Below are positions 20,194 to 28,344 of a stretch of DNA of 64,000 nt, in pieces; within the stretch, counting starts at the first letter, position 1; each line of letters starts with the position of its first letter. Location: positions 1 to 64,000 of the forward strand of contig NZ_PJJM01000084.1 of NCBI RefSeq assembly GCF_002929805.1, written 5' to 3'. A program made the position numbers and the translations under genes. Under the pieces are notes generated by a model, which was given only the letters and a program-made list of their open reading frames with translations, ran no database searches and was not told the DNA's origin. This stretch comes from Cryobacterium sp. Y50. Lineage in GTDB: Bacteria > Actinomycetota > Actinomycetes > Actinomycetales > Microbacteriaceae.

Positions 20194-20249
20194 GACATCG
20201 CCGGCATCGCCGGAATGCGTCACCTGGCCGCAACCAGCCCGCCCAGCTG

Positions 20250-21413
20250 CTACAGCGCCAGGCCGACCAGAACTGGTTCGGGCTGCAGGTTTACGCCGAA
20301 TTCGGCCTGCACCCGGCCGAGCACGTAGCGGGCAAGTTCGGCCACCTCCTCGGCGGTCGCACCGCCCGTGTTAGTCAAGGCCAGGGTGTGTTTGCTCGAC
20401 ACCGCCGCCTTCGACCCGGCCAGCCTGAACCCGCGGGAGACGCCGGACTGCTCGATTAGCCAGGCGGCGCTGAGCTTGACCAGGCGCACCGGTTCCTCGC
20501 CGGGAATGGGCCCAACACCCATGTATTCCTCAATTGGAATAACTCGATCCGGCAGCTCCGTCGTCATCGGCCACTGGGGCGCCGATGCCGGAAGCGAGCG
20601 CGCAAACGCCTCGGTCACGATCGGGTTGGTGAAGAAGGATCCCGCGCTGAACGTGTCGGGGTCGCTCGGGTCGAGCACCATGCCCTTACCGGCGCGCAGG
20701 CCCAGGACTGTGTCGCGCACGGTCTGCAGCGGCACGCGGTCGCCGAGCTGCACGCCGAGCGCACCGGCGAGTTGGGCATATTTCAACGGCTGACCTAGCG
20801 TACTTCCCAAAACGGATGCCTCGGCGGCGGTATCGTGCAACTCCAGCTCGATCGCCAGCACGACACCGCGCAAGCCCTGTTTGAGCACCGAGGTGCGGTA
20901 GCCGAGGCCGAGCTCGGCGCGTTCGAGTCGTTCGACTTCGCCGGTTTCATAGGAGAGAAAATCGATCGCGACGAGGCAGTCCGAGATTTCCTGGCCGTAG
21001 GCACCGATGTTCTGCACCGGCGCGGCGCCACACGATCCGGGGATGCCGGAGAGCGCCTCAATGCCGGCCCAGCCGTGCTGGACGGCATAGGAGACCAGTT
21101 CGTCCCAGGGCTCGCCGGCCTGCACGCGCAGCCGAACCCGGTCTGCGGGACCGACGCCAGCGGCATCCTTTGCGCTGGAATCATCCAGGACCTGGATGCC
21201 GCGGGTCACCACGTGAATGACGACGCCGTCGAAGCCTTCGTCGGCGACAACGGTGTTGGAGCCGCCACCGAGCAGCAGCCAGTTTTCGTCCATGCCCCAG
21301 ACCGAAAGGGTTTCGTTGATGAGGTCCTGCTCGGTGACCGGGGCCACCCGGGCTGCGGGCGGGCCGCCAACGCGAAAGGTGGTGAGCGCGCTTAGGGCAA
21401 CGGGTTCAATCAT
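20250..21413 (-). CDS. murB: UDP-N-acetylenolpyruvoylglucosamine reductase
   Basis: FAD enzyme that makes UDP-MurNAc for peptidoglycan. 387 aa. FAD-binding motifs include TTFRVGGPPA near the start, LLGGGSNTVVADEGFDG and GIPGSCGAAPVQNIGAYGQE. The catalytic Ser lies in SAGSFFTNPIV, and the C-terminal Glu falls in LQPEPVLVG. The start ATG at 21413 is chosen because the upstream MaoC gene stops at 21418, leaving 4 bp. Co-transcription with the two MaoC dehydratase genes is clear from spacing. Confidence 0.95.
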   Translation of the reverse strand: MIEPVALSALTTFRVGGPPAARVAPVTEQDLINETLSVWGMDENWLLLGGGSNTVVADEGFDGVVIHVVTRGIQVLDDSSAKDAAGVGPADRVRLRVQAGEPWDELVSYAVQHGWAGIEALSGIPGSCGAAPVQNIGAYGQEISDCLVAIDFLSYETGEVERLERAELGLGYRTSVLKQGLRGVVLAIELELHDTAAEASVLGSTLGQPLKYAQLAGALGVQLGDRVPLQTVRDTVLGLRAGKGMVLDPSDPDTFSAGSFFTNPIVTEAFARSLPASAPQWPMTTELPDRVIPIEEYMGVGPIPGEEPVRLVKLSAAWLIEQSGVSRGFRLAGSKAAVSSKHTLALTNTGGATAEEVAELARYVLGRVQAEFGVNLQPEPVLVGLAL

Positions 21414-21417
21414 GCGT

Positions 21418-21840
21418 TCAGGCCAGGTTGACGCGCGCCTGCGCCTTGCCAAGAACGGTCGTACCGTTGAAGGTCACGGTCAGGTCGATACGGGCCACAC
21501 TCACCTCGACATCGAGGGCGCCGACCTTGGCGACCACGGTGACGGTCGCGCCTACCGCCCCGTCGACGAAGACCGGGCGGGTGAACCGCACCTGGTAGTC
21601 CACGACGCGGGCCGGGTCGCCGGCCCAGTCAACGACGGGCTGCACGGCAAGGCCCATTGTGAGCATGCCGTGGGCGAGCACGCCCGACAGGCCCACCGAC
21701 TGCGCCACATCATCGCGGTAATGAATGGGGTTGAAATCGCCGGATGCCCCGGCGTAATGCACGAGAGAATCGCGCGTCAACGAGAAACTCGCCTCGGCGA
21801 CGACGCTGCCGACCTCGAGGTCGGCCAGAACAGGAATCAT
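21418..21840 (-). CDS. MaoC-family dehydratase (HadB-like)
   Basis: Hot-dog fold (R)-hydratase, 140 aa. The family motif D-F-N-P-I-H-Y near residues 36-42 (GDFNPIHYRDD) holds the catalytic Asp and His, followed by LAHGMLTMGL. It pairs with the upstream FAS1-like dehydratase (4-nt overlap), like HadA/HadB of mycobacteria, which are also encoded near tRNA-Trp-secE-nusG. It probably dehydrates 3-hydroxyacyl-ACP/CoA; in a genus without mycolic acids its substrate is uncertain. Confidence 0.85.
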   Translation of the reverse strand: MIPVLADLEVGSVVAEASFSLTRDSLVHYAGASGDFNPIHYRDDVAQSVGLSGVLAHGMLTMGLAVQPVVDWAGDPARVVDYQVRFTRPVFVDGAVGATVTVVAKVGALDVEVSVARIDLTVTFNGTTVLGKAQARVNLA

Positions 21841-22283
21841 TCGTCTCCCCTGACGACGAGAGTGGAGATGGCGGTCACGACGTGGCCACCGGTCGCGTCG
21901 ACGATGGTGGACTCGGCGGTCACCATCGAATGGCCGCCCAGGGTCTTGATGCTCGTCACCGCGAGGGTCGCCGTGAGCTCATCGCCAGCCACGATCGGCC
22001 GGGTGTAGGTGAAACGCTGATCGCCGTGCACGACGCGGGTGAAGTCGATGCCGCCATCCGGTTCGGCCAACAGCTGGGCCAGAGTGGCCTCCTGCACGAC
22101 CACGGCGAATGTGGGCGGAGCGACGACGTCGGCGTGGCCGGCCGCGCGGGCCGCTTCGGGATCGTAGTTGATCGGGTTGGTCGCGAACACGGCGCGGGAA
22201 AATTCGCGCACCTTTTCGCGGCCGACAAGATACGGTGCGACCGACGGAAAGACCCGCCCCTGCAACTCTGGGTTCACTGACAC
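21837..22283 (-). CDS. FAS1-like dehydratase, HadA/HadC-type partner
   Basis: 148 aa hot-dog protein of the N-terminal MaoC-like (FAS1-DH) family: FPSVAPYLVGREKVREFSRA at residues 13-32, then NPINYDPEAARAAGHADVV and APPTFAVVV. It lacks the DxNPxH motif and is therefore the structural partner of the catalytic MaoC subunit encoded immediately downstream. It is the first gene of a had-had-murB minus-strand operon. Confidence 0.85.
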   Translation of the reverse strand: MSVNPELQGRVFPSVAPYLVGREKVREFSRAVFATNPINYDPEAARAAGHADVVAPPTFAVVVQEATLAQLLAEPDGGIDFTRVVHGDQRFTYTRPIVAGDELTATLAVTSIKTLGGHSMVTAESTIVDATGGHVVTAISTLVVRGDE

Positions 22284-22424
22284 GTCTCGAGTCTACTAAG
22301 CATCGATCTACCGGCCAGCGTGAGTGCGCGGCGGCACCGGTTCTGCGCGGATTCTTGATTGCGAAACTCCACTCCGACAAAAAATGGAAGGGTAGACAAC
22401 GCATAAGCGGGAGAGTGAGGCCGC

Positions 22425-22940
22425 GTGGACTCGTCTGTCGACCGTGCCACCGGTCACGATCACATCTCGCCAGGGCGCACACTGGTATCCGTGAAATGTG
22501 TATCCGTGCGCCTCGGTGATTCCGAGGTAGCCCCTCTTCTGCTTGATCTGCACCGCGAATATGAAACTCGATATGGCACGGGCGATTCCGTGCACGACGT
22601 TGACGGCTCCGAGTTCGATCCTCCCTTCGGCGGCTTTCTCGTGCTCCTCGACGGCGACACGACGGTCGCCGGCGGCGGCCTGCACCAGTTCAACGCCACG
22701 ACCGCCGAGGTCAAGCGCATGTGGACCAACCCCGAATACCGCCGCCAGGGCCACGCAAAAACGATTCTGCGCGAACTCGCGTCCCTCGCGCGCGATCTCG
22801 GGTATGAGCGGATGCGCCTCGAAACCGGCTACGCCCAGCCCGAAGCGCTGGCTCTCTATCGCAGCCTCGGTTTCACCGAGATCGGCAACTACGGCATCTA
22901 CGACCACGCCTCCGGCTTCGAGCTGAACCTCACGCGTTAG
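22425..22940 (+). CDS. GNAT family N-acetyltransferase
   Basis: 171 aa. The acetyl-CoA motif lies around residues 96-118 (MWTNPEYRRQGHAKTILREL, fitting R/Q-x-x-G-x-G/A), and motif B is YAQPEALALYRSLGF. The first 20-odd residues do not look like the domain; a GTG near 22491 (VKCVSVRLGD) is an alternative start. Substrate unknown. It is a single gene between the had-murB operon and the metN relic. Confidence 0.8.
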   Translation: MDSSVDRATGHDHISPGRTLVSVKCVSVRLGDSEVAPLLLDLHREYETRYGTGDSVHDVDGSEFDPPFGGFLVLLDGDTTVAGGGLHQFNATTAEVKRMWTNPEYRRQGHAKTILRELASLARDLGYERMRLETGYAQPEALALYRSLGFTEIGNYGIYDHASGFELNLTR

Positions 22941-22957
22941 AACCTCAGCCTCACTCC

Positions 22958-23611
22958 TTAACCACCGAATGCCGCATCCCCGACGATCTCCACGAGCAGT
23001 CCCTGCCCGCGCAGGTCGGCGATCGGGGCGGCGTTGGCGAGCGGAGAGCCGGGCATTGAAATGAGCGACACCACCTTGCCCTGCTCGAGAATACGGCCAT
23101 TTTCGAGCAGGGCGGCCGAGTCGGAAACCCGTTTGACAACATCCATTTCATGCGTGATCAGCAGAACGGTCAGGCCGAGCTGCACGTTGATGGTTTTCAC
23201 GAGCTCGAGGATGGACCGAGTCGTCTCGGGGTCGAGGGCGCTCGTGGCCTCGTCGGAGAGCAAATTCTTGGGGTTGCCGGCGAGCGCCCTGGCGATACCA
23301 ACGCGCTGCTTCTGGCCGCCGGACCGCTCGGACGGGTAAGCGTCTGCCTTTTCGGTCAGCCCGACCAGGTCGAGAATCTCGAGCGAGCATCGGCGACGTT
23401 CGATGCCGGTGATGCCGGTGATTTCCAAGCCCAACTCGACGTTGCCCTGGGCGGTCCGCCCGGCGAACAGGTTGATCGCCCGAATGAGCGTGCTCTTGCC
23501 GGCGCCGCTCTGCCCGATCACGCCGTAGATTTCGCCGCGAGCGACTTCGACGCTGACGTCGTCGAGAGCGGTCGTTGCGGCGGCACCCGACCCGAGGGTC
23601 TTGGAGACTTT
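22958..23611 (-). pseudogene. metN: Truncated methionine ABC transporter ATPase
   Basis: Strong similarity to MetN remains. The Walker A is GVIGQSGAGKSTLIRAINL, the signature region SGGQKQRVGIARALAGNP (its first Leu replaced by Arg), the Walker B LLSDEATSALDPETT, and the switch LITHEMDVVKR. Several lesions are visible. The N-terminal strand begins KVSKTLGSG directly after an in-frame TAA (23612-23614), with no start codon. The Q-loop segment between LEITGI and LEILDLVGL is missing. The C-terminal NIL/ACT domain is cut to a few residues. metI and metQ are absent nearby. Confidence 0.85.
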
Positions 23612-23807
23612 TTAGACGCAGATCACTGGGCACCCTAGCCTGTTGACGCGCGGCACCCATTGACCGCAACGGTTTCAATCTTTCGAACCGGGCCCGGCTC
23701 ACCAAATGGACCGTCCCATCCATTGCGTCGTATTACGCCTGCCGGATCGCTGCCTGGGAAGGGATTAGATGGCCCAGGGTGCGCCAGGGAGGTAGCGTTA
23801 GAGCGCT

Positions 23808-24413
23808 ATGCAAAACAAACTGACTCCGCACCCCGACCTTCCGATCGACCTGCCGACCGAGGAGCGCATCCGCGCCGCCGTCGCGCACTACGGCGAGAGC
23901 GTCGTCATCGACAATTCCGTGGCCCTGTTGCGTGCCAAGAACGCCGGAAAAGACTTTCTACTTTACGCCGGCGGGCGCCACGCCCTCGGCATTCTCGAGG
24001 GCGCACCGGCCCTGTACTGGCCCGAGCTGTGGGGCGCTCGCGCGCTCCTGCACGTCTGGGGCGAGTCGGCGGCGCCGTACATCGTCGTTGGGCTGAACAA
24101 CCAGGCCTGGCGGGTGCGCGAAATGTGCGCCAAGGTCGTACTGCTCCGCGGCCTTCAAGTTGTCCCCAAGCTCGTGCGTCTCACGACCGACGAGCACCCC
24201 CGCGTGCGCGCCGCCGCCCTGCACGCCCTCGCCGATCAGGGAACCACCGCCAACATCGCCACGATCGAGGTGCGCCTGCGCGACCCCGACAAGGAGGTGC
24301 GCCGCGCGGCCCAGCAGGCCCGTGACGCGATTCGCACCCGGCTGAAGTTCACCGATCCGGTTCCTGAGACGAGGACCGAAACGGACGTGCCTGAAACGAG
24401 CACCGAGGCATAA
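23808..24413 (+). CDS. HEAT-repeat protein
   Basis: 201 aa, largely helical. Two to three HEAT-like repeats occur at about residues 95-175 (REMCAKVVLLRGLQVVPKLV, then HPRVRAAALHALADQG and DPDKEVRRAAQQARDAI). A short Thr/Glu-rich tail follows (ETRTETDVPETSTEA). Such small HEAT proteins act as protein-binding scaffolds; no partner is evident from the neighbours, which are decayed genes. It starts at ATG 23808 after a GGGAGG-like ribosome site. Confidence 0.75.
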   Translation: MQNKLTPHPDLPIDLPTEERIRAAVAHYGESVVIDNSVALLRAKNAGKDFLLYAGGRHALGILEGAPALYWPELWGARALLHVWGESAAPYIVVGLNNQAWRVREMCAKVVLLRGLQVVPKLVRLTTDEHPRVRAAALHALADQGTTANIATIEVRLRDPDKEVRRAAQQARDAIRTRLKFTDPVPETRTETDVPETSTEA

Positions 24414-24461
24414 GCGCGGCTCCCGACGAGCAGCCGGCCGCGGCATCCGCTCCGCCGGTGG

Positions 24462-25333
24462 TCAGGGGCGTCGCAGCAGAGCACCCTCGTGCCGGCAGGT
24501 CGCCGCGGCGGTGAGCATCGCGTCAGCCAGCAGTGCCTGCCAGCCAGCGGCATCCTGCGGCACGCCGCTCGCCACGATGATACAAACGGATGCCGCGAGC
24601 GTCGCGTCCCCGGCACCCATGGTGTCAATGACCGAACCATCGAGCTCAGCGATCGGCACGCTGACCGGCTCATTCAGGCCCACGACCACCGATGCACCGA
24701 GGCGCCCGGCAGTCGCGAGCACGGTGCCGACTCCGGCGTCGACGAGACGCTCCCGCAGCTCCTCAAGCGTGCTGTCGTAAAGAAGGTCGGCGTCTTCATC
24801 GCCGACCGTCACGAACAGGCTGCGTGCCGCGCGCACCTCAAAGTTGCGCACAAAGCGCGGCCCGTCATGCAGCATGCCGGCGCGGGGATTGGGGTCGATC
24901 ACGAGGCGCTGTTCCGGGTCATGCACACAAGCCGCGAAGACCTCGGTCTGCACGGTGTCATCGAACGGAAAGCAGCTCACGACGACGAGTTCGGCGTCGT
25001 TGAGCGCAGCTCGCTCGACCGCACCGAATTCGATGCGGCGTGCTTTGGCGGCGTCGTTGAAAAAGTAGCGCGGTTCGCCGTCGGTGCGGTCGGAGACGGC
25101 CCGCGATGAGCCCAACGGGCCCGCTGTCGCGATCAGCTGCACCCCGTACTCATCGAGGAACGCCCGAATAACGGTGCCATCAGCGTCGTCGGCACGCCGA
25201 GCACAGCCAGGCCGACTGCCACGTTGAGGGCGGCGCCGCCGGGAAACTCACGGCTCGCCTCCGAATCACGGAGCACGTCGATCAGAGCGTCGCCGACGAC
25301 GGCGACACGGGCGGGGGCGTTCAATGCAGGCAC
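24462..25333 (-). pseudogene. Frameshifted PfkB-family carbohydrate kinase
   Basis: The 5' frame (from GTG 25333) reads ARVAVVGDALIDVL, FPGGAALNVAVGLAVLGVP and then TTLMA before running out of frame near 25180. The next frame continues DDADGTVIRAFLDEYGVQL and carries the PfkB C-terminal signature VIDTMGAGDATLAAS, including the catalytic Asp. At the junction the overlapping stretch CGACGCTGATGGC encodes both TTLMA and DDADG, suggesting a short deletion between direct repeats that removed the intervening residues. Intact it would be a sugar/nucleoside kinase of about 300 aa. A sequencing error is a less likely alternative. Confidence 0.83.
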
Positions 25334-25545
25334 GAGGTCCAATCTTGGCGCACGCCGCTGGCGCACGGGGCCGTGAACTCGCCGATTAACACCGGGCGCT
25401 CCGCCTTGATTTCAGTGCCTTTGCTCGATAGCAAACGCTCTGGCAGCGTTTCTCGCGCGGCAGCGGTCTGTTTCGCCGGGCGACACAGAAACAGCCGGAA
25501 CAAAGAGTGCGTTCTCCTTCCACCGGCTGTCGTCAGTCCTGCTGG

Positions 25546-26305
25546 TCAGGCGCCCTTGCGCCCGGACATCGACCGCATCAGGAACGACAGGTCAAGCCAG
25601 GCCGGAATAGCGGGCTTGATGCCAACGGTGACCTGGCCGAAGCCGCTCTCGACCTGCACGGACCCGTTCGAAACCTCGCGCAGCTCGATGCTGCGTACGC
25701 GGTCTTGGCCGAAACGGAGGCGAGCGCTCTGGCGATCTCGAGGTCGCCGTAGGACAGCTTCATGTCGAGGTCGTCGCCACTCTCCCCCACTGCGATGCTG
25801 CCGTGCAAGGCCTTGAGAAGCGCGTCGCCGATGACCGTGCCGACCCGAATCTGACCGTGGTCGACCGTGATCTCGATCCCGCCGCCGGCGGTGCCCACGG
25901 TAGCGTTGCCGCGTCCGGCGCTCAACCACAGATCGCCGGTCGTGTCGATATCGACCAGGCCCATCGAGTTCCTGATGCGGGTGGCGCCGAGGGCGCCGAT
26001 GGTGCGCAATCCGCCGACCGAAATCTCGGCGGTGAGCCGCGATCCCGTCCGTAGCTTAATTTTCAGGTCGACCGACTCGGTCGGGCCGATCCAGCTCATG
26101 CGGGGCTTCGGGCCGGTGATGGTGAGTCGTTCGCCGTCGAAGTCGACCTTGGTCTCCTCCGCACCTCTGCAGTCGACGGCCTTGGCCGGGTTGGTGGCCG
26201 ATACGGTCACGACCGTGTCGGCGCGGTCGCCGGCGACGACTTCGATGGCGCTGACCGGCAGGTTGATGGCGAGGTCGATCGGGGTGGGGTGCTGAATGTG
26301 GGCAT
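25546..26305 (-). pseudogene. DUF4097 beta-helix protein with two frameshifts
   Basis: The natural start is ATG 26305 (MPTFSTP), but the frame is lost within 20 bp. A run now reading ACCCCACCCC appears to lack one C, after which the other frame continues PTPIDLAINLPVSAIEVVAG and the glycine-rich repeats of the DUF4097 adhesin-like fold. Near 25695 another single-base loss shifts SAKTAY into SIELREVSNGSVQVESGFG. The end is cut short (stop at 25546). Both losses are single-base and could be checked by resequencing. The small DNA-binding-like gene upstream is its usual partner. Confidence 0.75.
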
Positions 26306-26355
26306 GCTGACGCTGCGTTTCTGAGGCGTGGGGTATGCGTGGTGGTTTGAGCGGG

Positions 26356-26559
26356 TTAGCGGGCCCAGCCCACGAAGTTGTCGCCGGTGCGCAGCGCGCG
26401 CTGAGCAGATCGGCGCTGCCTGGGTTGCAGGGCGGCCGCAATCGCGCGTACCAGCCAAGTGTTGACGGACACGCCGTCGATCGTCGCCGCCTCATCTACT
26501 CGGGTCTTGAGGGCGTCCGGCAGGTGCAATGTCGGGCGTGACGTGCTCACATCGTCCAT
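26356..26559 (-). CDS. Small ribbon-helix-helix-like protein
   Basis: 67 aa from ATG 26559 (MDDVSTSRPTLHLPDALK). The segment LPDALKTRVDEAATIDGVSV followed by NTWLVRAIAAAL matches the beta strand-helix-helix of HicB/Arc-like regulators, and the tail GDNFVGWAR is typical of actinobacterial small proteins encoded just upstream of DUF4097 genes. It ends 50 bp before the start of the broken DUF4097 gene. Its job is probably transcriptional autoregulation of that operon (inference); with its partner broken it may be non-functional. Confidence 0.7.
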   Translation of the reverse strand: MDDVSTSRPTLHLPDALKTRVDEAATIDGVSVNTWLVRAIAAALQPRQRRSAQRALRTGDNFVGWAR

Positions 26560-26575
26560 CTCAACGGACGACGAT

Positions 26576-27058
26576 CTAGTTGATAAGTACCGCCGGCACC
26601 CAGACCGGCCAGGAATGTTCGCCGATGAGCAAGCCATGTTCATACTCCGAGACGCGGCGGAACGGGTTTCTGGCGGTGCTGTTGTCGAAAATTTCCGTTC
26701 GATGAGCAGTCATGCGGGCCTTCGCGATGAGGTCCCACAGTCGTTCGCAGCGCTCGCGGATCTTCTGCTCGGGCACGTTATGACCGCCGTACTTCACGCG
26801 TTCAGCTACGCGGCTCACCGCCACGTCGACGGGAAGCAGGATCACGTGTATGTGCACGAGGTAGCCGCGTGCGATTGCGCCCTCAGCAAGGTTGAGCTTG
26901 CTCTGGTGGCTGAACACGGTCTCGGTAATGAAGGACTCCCCCGCTGCCATCAGTTGCGCGCGCTGTTCGGCCACGGCGCGAGACGCTGCGTAGGAATGCT
27001 CTGGCTGAGTATCCGGCCAGCGCTTATTCCGCGATGCATTCCTGGCGAACGGCTCCAC
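26576..27058 (-). pseudogene. Zeta-toxin-like P-loop kinase, N-terminally truncated
   Basis: 160 residues. GESFITETVFSHQSKLNLAE and GYLVHIHVILLPVDVAVSRV followed by ERVKYGGHNVP are typical of zeta-toxin/UDP-GlcNAc-kinase-like P-loop proteins (the ETVF-S region, then R-V-x-x-GGH). The Walker A loop, which should lie about 60 residues further upstream, is missing; the region before residue 15 belongs to another relic. The protein therefore cannot bind ATP. No epsilon-type antitoxin is adjacent. Read as a relic of a toxin-antitoxin kinase. Confidence 0.7.
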
Positions 27059-27089
27059 GTGGCAATCGCCAGGTACCCGAAGTCCTGAT

Positions 27090-27360
27090 CCGAGTCACGC
27101 TATCGGTGCCTACAGTTTCCCTGGCCCAGTCAATGATCAGGCAGATACCGTCGGTAAAACTCGGTTCGAGCGGGTGGTTGAGGAAAGCGTGGAATGTTCC
27201 GAGCAGCACGTGGCAGTCCACCTCGGCTCCAGCCTCTGCAAGTTCCTCGGCGAACTGACCACCGGAGGAACGCATTGAGTCGAGATCAGCGTCGATCATG
27301 AGCGTCAATCATGAGCGTCGACGGGAAGCCATGGTGGGCGTGGCCGCCGGCAAATGCGTG
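27090..27360 (-). pseudogene. Alpha/beta-hydrolase relic broken by a 13-bp tandem duplication
   Basis: Minus-strand frames encode GFPSTLMIDA and then DLDSMRSSGGQFAEELAEAG and GTFHAFLNHP, the C-terminal part of an HSL/carboxylesterase-like hydrolase, including the Asp region and the catalytic His. The two frames are separated by a direct repeat of ATCATGAGCGTC at 27295-27306 and 27308-27319 (13-bp period), which shifts the frame. Removing one copy restores GFPSTLMIDADLDSMR. The nucleophile (GxSxG) half is not found upstream, so the gene is also truncated. Confidence 0.68.
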
Positions 27361-27472
27361 ACGTTCCGCCAGCGTGGTTCGCGTGCGGCGGCGCCATAGC
27401 CAGGAACCACCGTGTCTACGAATCGTTGCCACTGGTCGAGCAGGTCCAAACCGTCTTGTGTGATCGAACCTT

Positions 27473-27595
27473 TTACTGGACATCGACGCTTGTGCGTGCC
27501 AGCGCCTTGTCGAATTCCATCACGAAGAACGGCGTTACGTCGATGGAGTAGGTCGGCGGCAGCTCGATGCTGGCTGGATCGACCTCGGCACTCAT
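27473..27595 (-). other. Short open frame among relics
   Basis: A 40-residue minus-strand frame (ATG 27595 to TAA 27473) reads MSAEVDPASIELPPTYSIDV and continues to the tail ALARTSVDVQ. It sits between the hydrolase relic and a hypothetical frame at 27647. It may be the surviving N-terminus of a larger broken gene; no family is recognised. Confidence 0.3.
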
Positions 27596-27646
27596 GGTTG
27601 TAGCGTCTCGCTTCTGACCTGTCGAGTTCCGGTCATGATGTCGGCC

Positions 27647-27871
27647 TTAGCCGGACAGGCCCGTGTCGCCGTAGAGTTTGCCGCCAGCCGGTGTTTCGTT
27701 CGCAACGGCAGCAGTGTTTGAGGTCCACTCGACGCTCGTTCCCACAGGGAGGGATGATTCTTTGGTGGGGTCCACGAATACGGCGCGTTCTCCGATTACT
27801 TGGCCCGTCTCGGGGTCGATGGTGATGTCATGGCGGAAGCCGTCACTGGGTTCAGTGTGTTTAGTGAACAC
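27647..27871 (-). CDS. Hypothetical 74-aa protein (possible fragment)
   Basis: Reads MFTKHTEPSDGFRHDITIDP, then ETGQVIGERAVFVDPTKESS, with a Gly-rich end. No signal peptide, helix or known motif is seen. The repeated ITIDPETGQVIGERAVF-type wording suggests part of a secreted or cell-wall protein, but the region contains only broken genes, so it may be a remnant. Confidence 0.35.
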   Translation of the reverse strand: MFTKHTEPSDGFRHDITIDPETGQVIGERAVFVDPTKESSLPVGTSVEWTSNTAAVANETPAGGKLYGDTGLSG

Positions 27872-28257
27872 CCCGGTGCGGTCGTTCAGGGTAGCTGCGC
27901 TGTCCGTACTCTTCCGGACTGCCGACCGAACGCTCGATCACTCTGTTATCTGTGCTCACACTAGTTATTGCTCATTCACGAAGAAAAGGTTCGTGATTCG
28001 ACCTTAGAAGCACCACACCGCTTCGACAGGCGACGGCAGACGCTTAGCCGGCGGCATTCGCGTGCTTGTACGGGTGGCGGTATCCGCTTCTTTCAACCGC
28101 TGAGCCGTGAGTTTCAGGCCATTTTACTGCGGAAAAGTTCAGCACTCACGGCTCGGCGACCGGATGCTCCGGCGCGCGGCGCGCAGTCCGTTGAAGCCTT
28201 GAAACCGAAGAAACCCGCGATCTCAATCTGAGAGGTTGACAGCGCGGCAAGACACAA
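27872..28257. other. Gene-free interval before the tRNA fragment
   Basis: About 385 bp with no supportable gene on either strand; short frames have no recognisable product. It is flanked by relics on the left and a hairpin plus tRNA fragment on the right. Confidence 0.45.
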
Positions 28258-28293
28258 AGATACCCCGGCCTTCCGCAGAAGTCCGGGGTATCT
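28258..28293. terminator. Terminator-like hairpin downstream of the tRNA fragment
   Basis: An 11-bp perfect stem, AGATACCCCGG (28258-28268) with CCGGGGTATCT (28283-28293), around a 14-nt loop. On the minus strand it lies 12 nt after the 3' end of the tRNA half-gene, where the original tRNA terminator would be. Confidence 0.7.
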
Positions 28294-28305
28294 AATGAAT
28301 CTTTG

Positions 28306-28344
28306 TAGCGGGAGCGGGAATTGAACCCGCGACACCACGATTAT
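28306..28344 (-). repeat. 3' half of a CAT-anticodon tRNA: island attachment-site remnant
   Basis: On the minus strand the sequence holds the end of the anticodon loop (ATAA), the stem TCGTG, variable loop, full T-arm (GCGGGTTCAATTCCCGC), acceptor strand TCCCGCT and discriminator A. The acceptor 5' strand and D-arm are absent and replaced by unrelated DNA. This is the footprint left at the distal side of an element inserted in a tRNA-Met/Ile2 gene. Given the orientation, the element lies at higher coordinates and the intact tRNA should be beyond the right edge of the window. Confidence 0.75.
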
